Shown here in pieces: positions 46,479 through 59,834 of a stretch of DNA of 64,000 nucleotides. This DNA comes from Symbiodinium natans (Eukaryota > Sar > Dinophyceae > Suessiales > Symbiodiniaceae). Positions within the stretch are counted from its first letter, which is position 1. The number at the start of each line of letters is the position of its first letter. The DNA lies in assembly GCA_905221605.1 (NCBI GenBank), contig CAJNDS010000462.1:1-64000 (forward strand), read 5' to 3'. A program made the translations under genes and the position numbers. Under the pieces are notes generated by a model, which did not search any database, was not told the origin of the DNA, and saw nothing but the letters and a program-made list of their open reading frames with translations.

Positions 46479-48571
46479 GAGGAGGCCACGCACAAGCGGA
46501 CGTGACTTTTGCACACAAAAGCGGACCCAGAATCTGGCCTCGGAACAATTTCCTGCGCAAAGACCCGGAGCACATATGGAAAACCTACTCCTGCGGAAAA
46601 ATACAGCTGGGTTAGCCCCAGCGGCTCCTGGCTGCCTGGCCGCGTCACTTCTGATTCTCCCTGCCATCAGCATCCACCTCCACAACCTCACCTGGCAGCG
46701 CTGCAAAGCCGCACGACACACTGCGCCGCTTGCATCTTGCCTATCTGGACGAGCGCCGACCGCATCATGTGACAAATTCCAAAGTTTGAAGTAACGCTGA
46801 GGAAATCCATGGTGCCATGGAAGCTCATGGAAACCCTCGCTGAAGCTTCTAACATCTTTTTCCAAAGCCGTGCAAAGCATGAGAAAACCAATCGAAACCC
46901 CGCGGAGATTTTGCAGGAACCCTCACAAAGCTGAACTGGAAGCTTCAAAGACCTGCGCACGACCTATATAAGAAAACCCACAGAAACCCCGCGGAAACCC
47001 TCACACAGCCCTAAGAAACCCACGGAAACCCCTTCAAAGCTGTCAAAAACCATGGAAAACCCACGGTAACCTTCACAAGACATTAGAAAAACCTTCCGAG
47101 AGCTTCAAAAACCTACGCAAAATCTAACAAAACCCACTGAAACCCCGCAAACCTTAAGAAAACCCCAGGGAAACCATCTGAAAGCTTTTAAAAAACCAAG
47201 GCAAAACTTGACAAAACCCACGGACATCCGCGGAAACCCTCACAAAACTTTAGAGAAATTCAAGGAAAACCTCCGGAAAGTTCAAAAACTGCACGAAATC
47301 CCACGGAAACCCTCACGAAACTTTTGAGGAACCTACCAAAACCATCCAATAGGTTTTAACACATGCACGAAATCTAAGGAAACCCACGGAAACCCTCAGA
47401 AACCCCGCGGAAACCCTCGCGAAACTGTAGGGAAACCCAGGGAAACCCTCCAGAAGCTTAACAAACATGAACGGAAACCCTGCGGAAACCCCTTTATCAG
47501 GACTGGATTCACCCTTTGGCAATTTACAAAGTTATTAAAGGACAGGTGCAGGAAACCCGCCACCCAATCACCGCACGCCAATGTCAGTATTATACTACCG
47601 GTCGTCCCCTAAAGGGCGAAGGACGCAAGAGGTGTTCTTCTGCTTCTGGCGAGGACCTGTGTCAACCGGAGCGCCGAAGCTGGGGTATGCCTGCCATACG
47701 AATCAATGGTCGCTGACCGTCTAAGAAGCACTTCGCACCTTCAGGCAGAACGTCAAGGTACACATTGGTCTTTCACCAATCGGGTTCAGAAAAAGGAATA
47801 CAGTCTACATCTGCCTGGCTTCACCGTCCACGTCACAACTTGCTCTAGAACAAGACTGACTTCCTGCCTTAGGGTTCATATCAGACTCAACCCAAAGACC
47901 TGACTGAAGGCATGACTGGTTTCTTGCACCCAAAGCTTTGACCCCGCGCATGGCTGTTGCTACAACCATACACGCTAGGCCACCAAGCAGCGCACGGATG
48001 AGCTTGGACACCTCCGGCCGCGCACCGGCCGGCCACACCTGCGCCCTGCAACGAATGTGAAGCCTCTCGCATCGCCAAAAAATCGGCCTTGAAGACCTCG
48101 GCAACCTCCTCCACTGAGTGCTTCGCTGAGCGAGTTGCGAAGGGCTTGCGACACCTTGGAAGCACAAACATGGACCCTACGGACTATGTCTGGGCACTTT
48201 TTTCGGCCAACAAATCAGGCTCCGACGTGGCAGACATGGCGCAAGTACGCAAGCTGTGGCCTTAGGAGCTGCTTGAGGCAAGAAAGCGCTCAGCGAGCAG
48301 CGGCTCAGATGCAATCTGTTGAAGACACATGGCCCGTAGGCGCAAAAATTAGCAAAAGTCTCTGAGAGTCTTGCAGATCTCAAGGCACCTTGAAAAAACA
48401 ATCCGGCACAAAATCCAGCAAAACAGGTCTACGTGCAAACAAAAGCAAAAGTGCATTGCCAAAATAGCAAACAAACGCAAAACAACGCAAATCTCCGAAA
48501 TCTCCTGTAAACAAGGAACAACATTTAGGGCTGCTAAACACAAGCTAAAAGACAACCGCATGAAAGTGGCT
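46479..48571. repeat. Direct duplication copy C2 (2.1 kb)
   Basis: Second copy of 42127-44220. The left joint shares ACC with the end of the last L unit. The right joint continues into unrelated TTTACTTAAGC sequence, whereas C1 continues into CTCCACAGTTGCAG. Confidence 0.95.
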
Positions 48572-48821
48572 TTACTTAAGCTTAGCAGGCACAGAAATCA
48601 ACTTTTGAGCGCCTCTACTGCAAGTAAAACAGAGCCACACAAGACATTCTGTCACTCTGTTGGTAAATTGCAATTTGCAAGGATTCCGCCAACTTCTCCA
48701 AGGCTTGTCACGCCGACTTCGCCAGAGAGCTAGTAGGTGCCCCTCTAATCCTGATTAGCGACGCCGCGTAAGTGGGCAGAGGAAGGGTTGGGAAGAGCTT
48801 CGTGTGTGTGGGCCTCCCCGT

Positions 48822-48885
48822 GCAAGTTTCTGTCATGTTGATCACTTCCACAAGAAAGCTGCCTGCGGAGGTTGTGGTTCTAGTA
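48822..48885 (-). repeat. Inverted relic of the array-unit end
   Basis: ATGTTGATCACTTCC and AGAAAGCTGCCTG are the reverse complement of the last ~60 bp of each L/S unit (for example 44640-44697), with some mismatches. Confidence 0.85.
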
Positions 48886-48914
48886 ACTTGGGTTTTTGCC
48901 TGACGGCAAAATGG

Positions 48915-50500
48915 ACGTTAACAATGTTTCTCAAACAAGGAAAAATTGAACAAAAATTCATTAACGTTTTTTTTTTATTTATTTTTCAGGCAAGTTTGTT
49001 CAGAGCGATTTTGTTTCTAAACAAGGCATTCCAAAAATTATTGTTCATATTGCAGACTTTGAAATGCTTCGAAACCAGTTTTTTTTTCTGTGTTTTAAAC
49101 GTTTTTTCATGTTTTGAAATTTTAAAAAACAATTTGCTTGAAAAAAACGGCAAAAAGCATCTCCAATTTGCATCTCAAGTATGGTGTGGCCTGCATGTGT
49201 CAAGCTAGGACAGCTGAAAATTCTTTGAAGTCCTGTTTCATTGCTGGTGGTTTTGTTTTGGCCTTTTCTGCAAACAGGAAAAAATGCACGTCAAGCCAAA
49301 CAGCAGAAAAGAAAGATGGGCTGAGTTTGAAGTCTGGCTGGATTCGACGCGAACAAAGCTGAAAGGAAACGGCAGTTTTTCATTGTTCATGACCCGTGTT
49401 TGTGGCCGATGGGTTGCGGCGGCCGCAATGACTCACATGATTGCCGTGACTGCTGTGACTGTGACTGATTCATGGTTCCTGATTCATGATGATCTCATGA
49501 CTCATGACTCATGACTCGTGGCTCATCATGATCTCATGTCATGAGTCATGACTGAATGAATGATTGATTGATGATTCATACTTCACAATGCATAATGATT
49601 CATGATGCGATGCGATGATGCGATTCTGATCGATGCCAATGCCAGGCAATGCGGCGGCAAGATGCCAGGGCTCAGGACTCAGGATCTGGCAGGATGATGA
49701 TGACGACGATGATTGATGATGATGATGATGATGATGATGATACAACGACACGATGTGATGATATATGATATGCTATGATCTGATATGATGATGATGATGA
49801 TGATGATGATGGTAGATGATGATGATGCTGCTGATGATCTTCTGCTGAGGATCTGCTGACGCTGCTGGGCAATATGAGACTCTTGATGAGACTGCCGACA
49901 GGATCCATACTAACTTTTTGAAACTGAGCCAACCGGCAGTTCAAGAGGTTAGTGGAGGATTAAGGCAAAAAAATTTAGTAAGGCTCATTTTGTTTTCAGA
50001 TCATTCGTTGACAATGTTTCTCAAACAAGGAAAGTTGAAAAAAAAACTTCAATGATGTTTTAAATTGTGCTCAAGCGATTTTTGTTTTCTGAACCAAAAG
50101 TATTCACACTGCAGACTTTAAAATGCTTAAAAACCAGTGTTTCCTGTTTAAATGTTTTTTTTTTCATTTTTGGAAATTTTGAAAACAATCTGCTTTGACC
50201 CAAGGCAACTTTGAAACCAGTGTTTTTCTGGTTTTAAATGTTTTTCATGTTGGGATTTTTTAAGGTCATGTTTCTTTGCTGGTAGCTTTGTTCAGCCTTT
50301 GCAGGTGCAAACAGGAAAAATGCGCGTTAAGTCAAGCAGCAGAAAAAAAATGGACTAAGTTTGAAGTCTTGGCTTTGGGCTGCGACGACCCAATTGCAGA
50401 CTGCGACGGCGACGCGTGGGTGGTGGTGGCCGTGGACATGAGTCATGACTCAATGACTTATGATTCACTATGACATGACTTATGACTCATAACTTATGAC
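48915..50500. repeat. Diverged tandem duplication, about 1.1-kb period
   Basis: Shared words in order: CAATGTTTCTCAAACAAGGA (48920 and 50010), CAGACTTTGAAATGCTT / CAGACTTTAAAATGCTT, the GCAAACAGGAAAAA block (49270 and 50306) and AGTTTGAAGTCT, each ending in ATGACTC-rich sequence. Much more diverged than C1/C2. Confidence 0.85.
49428..49850. repeat. ATGACTC/CATGATT clusters and (GAT)n arrays
   Basis: Self-complementary TGACTCATGA words at 49480-49560, and GAT trinucleotide runs at about 49697-49742 and 49783-49835. Confidence 0.9.
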
Positions 50501-50510
50501 TCCCATGTCT

Positions 50511-50759
50511 TTGCACTTTCGTTTGATGTTAGTTTGATGGTAGGTGCGCCGTCTCATCTCTCTTTGAATCTCATTGCTCTAGCTTACTGGGGCGCTGTTG
50601 CGTCGAAGAAGCAGTGGAAGAAAAAAAATGACTTATGACTTCCACAAAATACATTCTGTTTTTTTTTGAACACCGCGTTTTTTCTAATGTTTTTTAAGAT
50701 TTTCAATATGTTAAATTTTGATCCAAAGCAAGCCCTTATCACACAAACACAGGCGCTTT
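50511..50759. other. Spacer before TAG array
   Basis: Nothing recognised. Confidence 0.6.
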
Positions 50760-51790
<1,031 letters not shown>

Positions 51791-51939
51791 GGTAGTGTTG
51801 GGGTTTCAGAGTTTGGGGTTTGGGTTGAAACTTCAGATTTGTTCCAGCTTCCGAGTGAAAGGTTTCCCAGTAAACAAAGCGGGAGACTGCTTCGCGCCCC
51901 CCATTTTGCCGCTAGGCAAAAAATCCAAGTAGAAGAAGA

Positions 51940-52500
51940 GAGGAGACGAGAATGGTGTTAAATTCCACACCCTTAGTTTCTTGTTGTCCTTCGAAGCTTC
52001 CTCGAAGCATGTCGAAGAAGAGAAGAGTGTAGAATTATGTTAAATTCCACCCCTTTAGTTTCTTGTTGTTAGAGGAGGGGAGAATTCCACCCCCTGAGTT
52101 TTTTTGTTTTTGTTCTTCGAAGCCCATAGAAGAAGAGAAGAGAAGAGAAGGACTTTAAGTTCCAGCCCCTTAGATTCTTGTTGTCCTTCGAAGCTTTTTC
52201 GAAACCTGTAGAAGAAGAGAAGAGTAGAGAAGTATTCTAAATTCTACCCCCTTAGTTTCTTGTTCTTCGAAGCCTTCAGAAGAAGGGAAGAGTAGAGAAT
52301 TATTCTATTCCAACCCCCCATCGTTTCTTTGTCGTCCTGCGAAGTTGGGGGCTTCTTCGGAATTTTCTCCAGCCCCCTTCGAGAAGGGGGGGCTTCCGAA
52401 TTTCCTCAAGCTTTCTTCGAGAAGGGGGGCTCGAAAAGAAGAGGAAAATTATTCAAATTCCACCCCTTTAATTTCTTGTTGTCCCTCGAAGCCTGTGGAA
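51940..52500 (-). repeat. ~75-90-bp tandem repeat family (inverse of 38-kb family)
   Basis: About seven diverged units with AAATTCCACCCCCTTAGTTT, CTTGTTGTCCTTCGAAGC and AGAAGAAGAGAAGAG parts. Read on the minus strand they give GGTGGAATTTAGAATAA, the core of the family at 38081-38770. Confidence 0.85.
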
Positions 52501-52800
52501 GCAGAGAAGAATAGAAGCTTCCGGGCCTGCTTGGGGGGTGGGTGGGGGGGGTGGGGGGGGGGACGATGAGTCCTCAAATTCGAATTCAAGGAGGCTTCAG
52601 AACGGGCTTGAAGGGGGGCTTGAGAAAAATTCTCGAAGGGGGCTTGAGAAAATTCGGAACCTCCAAGGGGGCTTGAGGAAACTCGGAAGCCCCCCCCCCT
52701 TCTCGAAGGGGGCTTGAGAAAATTCGGAAGCCCCCCCCCCCTTCTCGAAGGGGGCTTGAGGAATTCGGAAACCCCCCTTCTTGAAGGGGGCTTCCTGACG
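52345..52800. repeat. Hairpin-rich CTTCTCGAAGGGGGCTTGAG repeat, both orientations
   Basis: Plus-oriented copies at about 52370-52435 and four to five inverted copies at 52600-52795, each with CCCCCTTCTCGAAGGGGG palindromes. A G-rich stretch lies at 52531-52562. Confidence 0.88.
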
Positions 52801-53300
52801 AACGTGTCAACGAGCGCAACTGGGTCACATTCGCGTTTGAGGCTACAGAGAGTCATGTTATGCGAAAAGGAATCACGTCGATGCTGCCTCATTGTGCAGG
52901 ATCTTTTTTATGGGTGCACGATGGAGTGTATGTAAGGCACGAAAGTGCTGTTCCTCCTTTCATGGAAGATGCGTAAATAGCAATGGCTGATTTGATGGAG
53001 CTAGTCAGCGGGAAGTTCGGATCCCCCATTCCCAGCGAAGTACAAGCAGATGGGCAACTAACCTTTGTTGTTACGCCAACTAAAGAAGCCTTCGAGCAAG
53101 CTTTGGCACAGCTGCACCTTCAGGGAGTTGAGAGCGGAAATGTTCATTTGCCACGGGCGCCAAAGAGTCCGGCCTATAGGAAAAATAGGCGGCTCCGCTT
53201 GGAGGTGCCGGACATGCTTGATGTTGAAAGGCAGAGAGAAGCCAAACGGCGGAGAGTCACAACAATAGCCAATCCCAGAAAACGCATTTGGGGGTTGTAG
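52786..53300 (+). pseudogene. Unrecognised coding relic with one in-frame stop
   Basis: After a stop inside the hairpin repeat, one frame reads DERVNERNWVTFAFEATES, HVMRKGITSMLPHCAGS, FLWVHDGVYVRHE, then PFMEDA and TAA (52974-52976). The same frame resumes two codons later at an ATG (52983) and runs 105 codons to TAG at 53298-53300: MADLMELVSGKFGSPIPSEV, LTFVVTPTKEAFEQALAQLH and a basic REAKRRRV. Phase is kept across the stop, so both halves probably come from one protein of at least 165 residues, cut on the left by the repeat. The composition is protein-like. LWVHDGVYV faintly recalls the H-D dyad of family A polymerase motif C, but this is speculative. The 105-residue part could also be a separate small gene. 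Confidence 0.5.
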
Positions 53301-54921
53301 GAGAATACCCAAATCTGAGGCCATGCTCTCTCCGGCAACTCCGCCAAATATTGCGTCACGCGCGTTGTGGCGAGTCCCCTGCGTTACGCGCGCCCTAAAG
53401 CATCGGGCACATCTGCGTACAGTTGCCCTCAAGGACCCCTCTTGCAAGATGTGAGCACTAGTTTCCGCCCTGGGGCAGATTTTTATTGTCGTTTCCTCTG
53501 CCGCCATGTAAACAATCGGTGTCGCACGCCCTGGCCCACCTTGATTACAAACTAGATGGGGAAATTTTACAACCTGCTGATAGCCTCGTCAACAGGGCCG
53601 AGGGGGTTAGGGGTGGTAGTGGCTCAACAATGCTTCAAAAACGATTCAATATGTGGACTCCCCAAGTACAACTTGGGCGTCGTCAAACCGTGAGCCAGAA
53701 TGAGCGAACGCTTTCGAACGCTTGACCGCTTTCGTTCGCTTGGCGCATCATTTTTTATGAAAAGGCAGTTCTCCGACCTCGGCTGTTCTTTGTGCAGCCA
53801 ATCCGAGCAACCCTTTTGTTGCGGATGAGCTGAATGTGTGCGATGTACTCGTTGAAAATCCTTGCAGCGACGCATTGTTCAAAGAGAAAATTGACCTTTG
53901 GTGCCATTTTCCTCTTCAAGTGGGCTGCAAAGTTTTTTCCTCCCAGCTTTCAACTTGGACTATGCTCCAGCCCTTTGGGACACAAAAAATTGGGAATTCG
54001 CAACATGAATGCCGGATGTGATACGAACATGTGTAGCATTGGAGTCTTCACCCATGTTTCATGTCCATTGCCCAGCAGTCATATGGTTCACCTCCACCAC
54101 CCCACCTCGGTGTTTCAACTGAAGTTTTAATCCTTATGGGGCAGGTCGGCCCTGACCGGGATGGAAGGTAGCAATCCAACTTGGCAACCCTTCGGGAAAC
54201 AAAACAGACTGAGGCAGTTCACGGCATGAAAAATGCATGTGGTTAGAAGTAGCTGCCTACTCGACCTGTCAGTGAGATTTAGCTACCCACAAAGTGTGCC
54301 TCGGATTTGATGTTTGTCTGGTGCGGGGGGGGGGGGTCGAATGGCCTGTGAAGTTTGCCAATTTGCATTCAAGATTCACCGGGCGATTGCAGTGTTTGGC
54401 ATGCAATTGCACCATGCATTTACTTCCGAACCTAAACATAATAACCAGACTCGAGCCTGTTAGCTGTAGCCCTTTGGCTCGGGGGTTTCCCTGGCTTATG
54501 CTGCTTAAGCATGCGGTGCTTGCAGCCGTTGCCGCTTGCCAAAAAAACTCAGACGACACTTTGCTTTGAACTGTTGTTTCCGTTCTAGCGTTTTGAACAT
54601 GTCAGAGTTTCGGTTTGGGGACCAAGGTCTGGGCCCACAACTGTGCAGGAGGCCTACGACCGCCAGGCCTTCGTCGGCCAGCCGGGGTTGCTGAAAAGTG
54701 GTCCATGGGGCTTCCCTAAACTCCAAGTCGTAAACCCTTTAGTTTAGGTGGTACAGGAATCCCACCGCCGCTTGAAGGCGAACGCGACGCCACAAGCGCT
54801 TGCGCTGCTCGACCGTGTGAGTTCATGGGGTTGGAGCTCGTGGCTGGACTTCCATGTGAAGGTGTACGCAACACGTGACTGTTTGGTATTTTAAATTTCG
54901 TAGCTGGCCACCATCCTGCAG
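53301..54921. other. Spacer, no recognised gene
   Basis: Short frames on both strands without domains, and a G run at about 54327-54336. Confidence 0.5.
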
Positions 54922-55269
54922 ATGGCTCGCAATGTTGCGAGTTCTGCTTGGCGAGTTGCATGTGGATTCGTAGCCATGCCACATCATGCTCAGCGACTTC
55001 GAACACCAACCCGCACGAGGATCCGCGCCCCTGGGTTTTACGAGCTGACCTACGAAGGCCGAGCGCCCACGCGCGATGCTTCGGATGTGGTTTGTTGGTT
55101 GAAGGTGCTCAGGCCTTTGAAGCGCAGTAAGGCTTACTTCCTCCTTAAGCCAACAGTTCTCCAGGGTTTGCGGAATACGAACTATTTTAGGATGTTCTTT
55201 TTGTTTTCAGCCTTTTGCTTTCTGCATATCCGTTTTCGGTCACCTTACCCTCAAAAACCTACACCCTAA
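54922..55269 (+). CDS. Hypothetical ORF, 115 aa
   Basis: True ATG start. Sequence includes RAPGFYELTYEGRAPTRDAS and a hydrophobic FRMFFLFSAFCFLHIRF stretch near the end. The last codons run into CCTACACCCTAAACCC, telomere-like DNA, so the C-terminus is suspect. No domain recognised. Confidence 0.22.
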   Translation: MARNVASSAWRVACGFVAMPHHAQRLRTPTRTRIRAPGFYELTYEGRAPTRDASDVVCWLKVLRPLKRSKAYFLLKPTVLQGLRNTNYFRMFFLFSAFCFLHIRFRSPYPQKPTP

Positions 55270-55291
55270 ACCCTACATCCTAAACTTTCCC
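55247..55291 (-). repeat. Short degenerate CCCTAAA island
   Basis: CCTACACCCTAAACCCTACA and CCTAAAC variants in C-strand orientation. Confidence 0.8.
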
Positions 55292-56090
55292 CCAAAACAA
55301 GACTCCCAAAAACCCTCTGGCTCTACAGCATTGGGACTTGAGGTCTCATTGTAAGGTTTCAGGTCTCTTCAATTTGTTCCAGGTATTGGGATTTGACTTG
55401 ACAATGTTGGAGATGGGGTTAGCTGGTCGTGGTCAAAGGCCATTCGTCTTTGGGGCCGAGAGACCCACGTATTGCATGTCGCCAACATCTTGGGCCACGG
55501 GACAGGTTCAAGTCACTTGGATCCAAAATCCAAGCTCTCCAAGATGATCCCGAAGTCTTCTACGAACCCCCACGAAACGTAGGCAGACTCAGTTCCAGAC
55601 TTGCGCAAACTCAAGCCTGAGAGCCTTCGGTAAGGCAAGCTTGTGTTCAGGGAAGCACTGAAACACATGAAGGTTGGACATGAATCGAAGCCCTACCTTG
55701 CGAAACAGACTTCATGGCGAATGCGTGAAAAAAGATGAAGTGTTGATATGACGTTAGCCAAACCATGACTTCTTGTGTTTATGTTTTTCCATCGTATGAG
55801 CAGCAGTCAAGTTGAACTACATTTTCCATCTTTAGCAGGCCTTGAAATGCGATGAGAATTCTCACTGACATGTTCTAATTCACAATGGTTTGAAAAAAGT
55901 TGACATGTATTCGGAATGTTGATTCGACCCCAATACTTTATGTGATGTTTAAAACGTCTATGCGAATCGTGCGTTGGGACTTTTCTGATTGTTTTCTTTG
56001 GCAGCTTCAATGTCTACAATCATTGGATCGTTGCTATGCTCGTTGTTCTTTCAAGAAAGGATCATGTTTGCGAAACCACGTTTCCAAGCA
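55292..56090. other. Spacer, no recognised gene
   Basis: No repeat array, RNA gene or domain-bearing frame was seen. Confidence 0.5.
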
Positions 56091-56095
56091 AACAA

Positions 56096-56285
56096 AACGC
56101 GCACACGCACATGCACACGCGCACGCACACGCGCCCGCACACGCACACCCGCACACGCACACCCACACGCACGCGCAGGCGCAGGCGCAGGCGCAGGCGC
56201 ACGCGCACGCGCACACGCACGTGCACGTGGGCGCCCACGCCCACGCCCACGCCCACGCGCACGTGCAGCAACACACACACACACA
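56096..56285. repeat. Alternating CA/CG purine-pyrimidine tract
   Basis: About 190 bp of CGCACA, CGCAGG and GCCCAC units, nearly strict alternation of purine and pyrimidine, ending in (CA)n. Z-DNA potential is inference. Confidence 0.93.
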
Positions 56286-57539
56286 GAGTGTTTCCATAGG
56301 CTTTTCAACTCAAAGGAGGTATCGAAGTGAAGTATTCTGCTGAAAGCCGTGTGCTGGTTGGCCCCATTCCAGGGCGAGGCACCGCATATGACAAAGGAAG
56401 GAGTGTACATTGTGTACAGAAGTACAAGGTTTAAGGTTCCACGGTCGGGGCTTTGGGTGCGTCTGTTCGCAAAAGACACGGCAGGTCACACACGACCGAT
56501 TGTTTGTGATTGTTTTTCACTTGGCATAGAACGAATCCTCATCCCCAATTTTCAATTCATGTTAACTCCGAATCCTTAACCCCTGATCCTCAATCCACAG
56601 TCCCTAAATGTCCCCAATCCCTAATCCGATGGCTCCAGGTTTGGTGGCTCGGAGTCGCATTTTGGCAGCCGGCTTGGCGGCGCACTTTGCGCAGCAGCGT
56701 GGCTTCAAGTTTCAGTGTGGGCTCGAAGGGTTTAGGGTACAGTGTGTGGGAGTTTTGTGGGCTATGGGGTTCGCCGGCCCCGCGTCTGCGGCATAATTTG
56801 TCGCCCACGTCCATCGCAGTGCCCAGCAGTGCTGACGCTTCTGCGGCTTCAGCCTGAGGCGGAGCGCTACATCGAGGGTGAGAGCCCTGAAGACGGTACA
56901 TATTCCATGAAAGCCCGCGACCTTTGCTGCACACTCGAAACGGTGGCTGCAGAGCCTGCAGGTCCCTTCTTGACGGCTGCGTTGCTCTCTTCGTCGACAG
57001 GACGACAGGGGGGGCAGGTTCAGACCCATAAGGCTTGCCATAAGGGTGGAAGCCCACCTACACGCATGGATAGCAGGTGCTGCATTAATGACGAGAGGCA
57101 GTATGTCTCCCAAGGCCGATTTGCGTCGTTTGTTAAAGGATACATGCATCGGCTAAAACCCCAAAATCCCTCTAAGCCCGTCAAGGCCCAAACCCGACGT
57201 TGAGCCGATCCCAGGACACATCGCGACTTCTTGCCACTCTGCTTGGCGTGCGCTCGCTGTTCCAGACCCTTCGTCTTGCTCAGCCCCTGCGATGGCATTT
57301 GGGAGCCACTGAAATCATAAGCCTGAACGGCCATGTATCCACAAGTGCCCAGCCCATTGGTTTGAGGGAACCTTGTCCTGAACTGTGTAGACGAAGTGCA
57401 AGTGTCGCCAAAGGCATGGTGCGAGGGCACACTGCAAACCTGAAGCCAGAAGATTTGAAGCCATGCTAATTTGGAAGCCCTCAATAGGCCCAGCATAAAC
57501 CCAACATCAACCTCATCCATGTAGCCCCTAGCAAACCCT
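56286..57539. other. Spacer with several overlapping open frames
   Basis: Frames at 56510-56857 and 56742-57203 (plus) overlap minus frames 56590-57057 and 56712-57149. None has a recognised domain. A frame at 57200-57469 is weakly protein-like. Confidence 0.45.
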
Positions 57540-57545
57540 TCACTC

Positions 57546-57849
57546 TCCTTTCTGGACCTTCTTCTTTGCCGGCCCTCTTCTCAGCCTCCTGTCACGGACC
57601 CTGTGGAACTCGAGCATCTTCGTGTCGCGTGTGAGGCTTCCTCGTTCCATAAGCTCATGTGGTGTTTGGGCGAAGACCCGTGAACGGGATTCGAAGAACT
57701 TGAGGATAACCAATGCCACAGATGTCCGTCAACTCAAGAGACTGGGGGAAGCCCCGGCTAGGATGTACTTATATGAAGCGATCTCCGACCTAGTGCGCCT
57801 GTGTGTGTCGATCGTTTACGCTCAACATACAGTGCCCGAAGCTGATTGA
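57546..57849 (+). CDS. Hypothetical ORF, possible exon
   Basis: The frame is open from about 57546 and ends in TGA at 57847-57849. No ATG near the start: upstream it reads a hydrophobic FWTFFFAGPLLSLLSRTLW, then RITNATDVRQLKRLGEAPAR and YLYEAISDLVRLCVSIVYAQ. This could be an internal or terminal exon with one membrane segment. No family recognised. Confidence 0.25.
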
Positions 57850-59773
57850 CATGTAGAGCCCACGGACCAACTCCCTGGCAACTCATTTGCGAGTTTGAGG
57901 TACCGACCTTCCGGATAAGAAGGCCGAAGATGAGCGCAACCGCTGCCCTCCTTGTTGAGATGGTGGGGATGATCTTTTTGTTGTGGACCTTGGGCTGCGC
58001 GTGCTCATGCTTGTAGCAAGCAAGTCTTGGGAGAGCCTTGCCTGATCATCAGATGCACGGAAGCTTGCAGCCCTCACGGCGGGGTGGCCAACCACTGAAC
58101 CAACCTTCATCAGCACAGAGTTCCTGCAAAGCTGTCCCAAACTCTGACAGAGGTCTGCATTCAATTCGGTATCCCCCCTTTTACAAGAAGAAGCCCTAAT
58201 TTAGAGCCAACCCCCTCCCCCTCCAATGCCAGCAGCTACGTTGAGGCTACCTCTTGGAGACGCTGCGCCCAGCCTTGGTCGTGCTCCTGATGCAGCAGTG
58301 CACTAGCATCTACTGCCTAATCAATTTTTGGGAGCTCCCTCTGGGCCAAAGGCCCCTTTACTACCTTGGGCTGTTGGGAGCCCCCTGACCCAAAGGACCC
58401 ATTGTTTTGGCGGTGCAAGGTTGCCGACACCTCAGAGCGAATGGCAACGGCTCCCAGCGCGACTTGGCTGTGGCAGCTTTTCAGTCACCAAGCCGGCTTC
58501 TCTCCCCGATCCATGCCAAGCCTTGGCGCCCCTTGAACCCGACAGGACGAACCCCTGGAGTTTTGAGAGGGGTCTCTTCGAGGTGCCCCAGATATGCCGG
58601 GGGGGCCGGGGGGCGAATGATCACAGGGACCCCCTAAAAAAAAAGGAGTTGCAGTCCAAAAAATGGGGGCCCCCACATCGCCACCTGGCCTTCCCCTGAC
58701 TTGAAATTCCCGAGGATGGTCTGGATTGGATCTCCCTCGAAGAGTCGCCTCTCGACTCAGGCTCCCAAGTGTGAATATTCCGTAGGGGCAAGGCCTCGCC
58801 CCGATGTACGAATGCCCCAAACCCTTCCACCACAGAGAGTTCAGGGCTCAGATTTGTGTTGCCTGACCGGAGATGCAAGATGCAGTTCAAGCCCACACAA
58901 AACCTGGCATTTGTCGACGCAACACAAGGCCCAGGGATCTAGGGTCTCGACCGAACATGCAGGCCCGGCGCTGGATCAGGCGAATCTGCAGAGCGAAGCG
59001 AGCGAAGACCCTGCAGAGCGCCACTTGAAATCAGACAGCGGAAGGTTTGGACCCCTAGCCCCAAACCCCCCAACCCAGCCGTCTAGACTCCGTGTTGAGG
59101 CATTTTCTGCCTCATGTGCACAGGCGGGAGCCGCTCGAAGGCAATCATAGTGAAGGGGCCAGACTTTCGCGAGGATTAGGGCAGGTGGAGGTCCACCTGA
59201 AGGTTCATTCATGGGCAGTTCAGAGTGGTGGTCCTGAGTAGGGTATGAGAATGAGCGCCTCTATGTATCCTACATATATCCCTGCAGCAAGCGTTCGAGT
59301 ACGGGCATGGCTCTTGGGGTAGAGGTCTGAGATTTCGGGTCTCTTTTGGATCGTGCCGGTGATCTTGAGTTGCAGATTAGTTCTTCCTCCCCTATAAATT
59401 GTTCCAAACTCCAATCCCTTCCTCTCTCACGAAAACCCTATGAACCTTCTGCACTATTGCCTTGGGTTGCGAACAGTAGGACATGGTGGTTCTTGTGCCT
59501 TCGCACCCTTTAAAGGGTTTAAGTAGGTTTCGGGACGGAGCTGCGCCGAGCTAGTCAAGTGAAGCTGCATTTGTGCTGCCTAGGCCGTCAGCTGAAGATT
59601 GCCAAAGTGTCGCACGCGCCTGTCCTGACTGATGTGCGACACCTGCCGTGTATGAGCTTTGGGTCTAGGATCCCTAAGCCCTCAATGCAGGCCATGGTTT
59701 CCGGAGAGCATTGCTGCTTCAGGGGTGCAGATGTGGAGGATGAGGGTTCAGGGTTTCGCATTGATGTCCGCAC
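57850..59773. other. Spacer, no recognised gene
   Basis: Contains short G- and A-runs near 58600-58640. Open frames overlap on both strands without domains. Confidence 0.5.
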
Positions 59774-59834
59774 GTGCGCGTAATTTTGAGGCGAGGATGT
59801 GAAAACGCGTTCCGCGCGAAGATGCGAAGACGTG

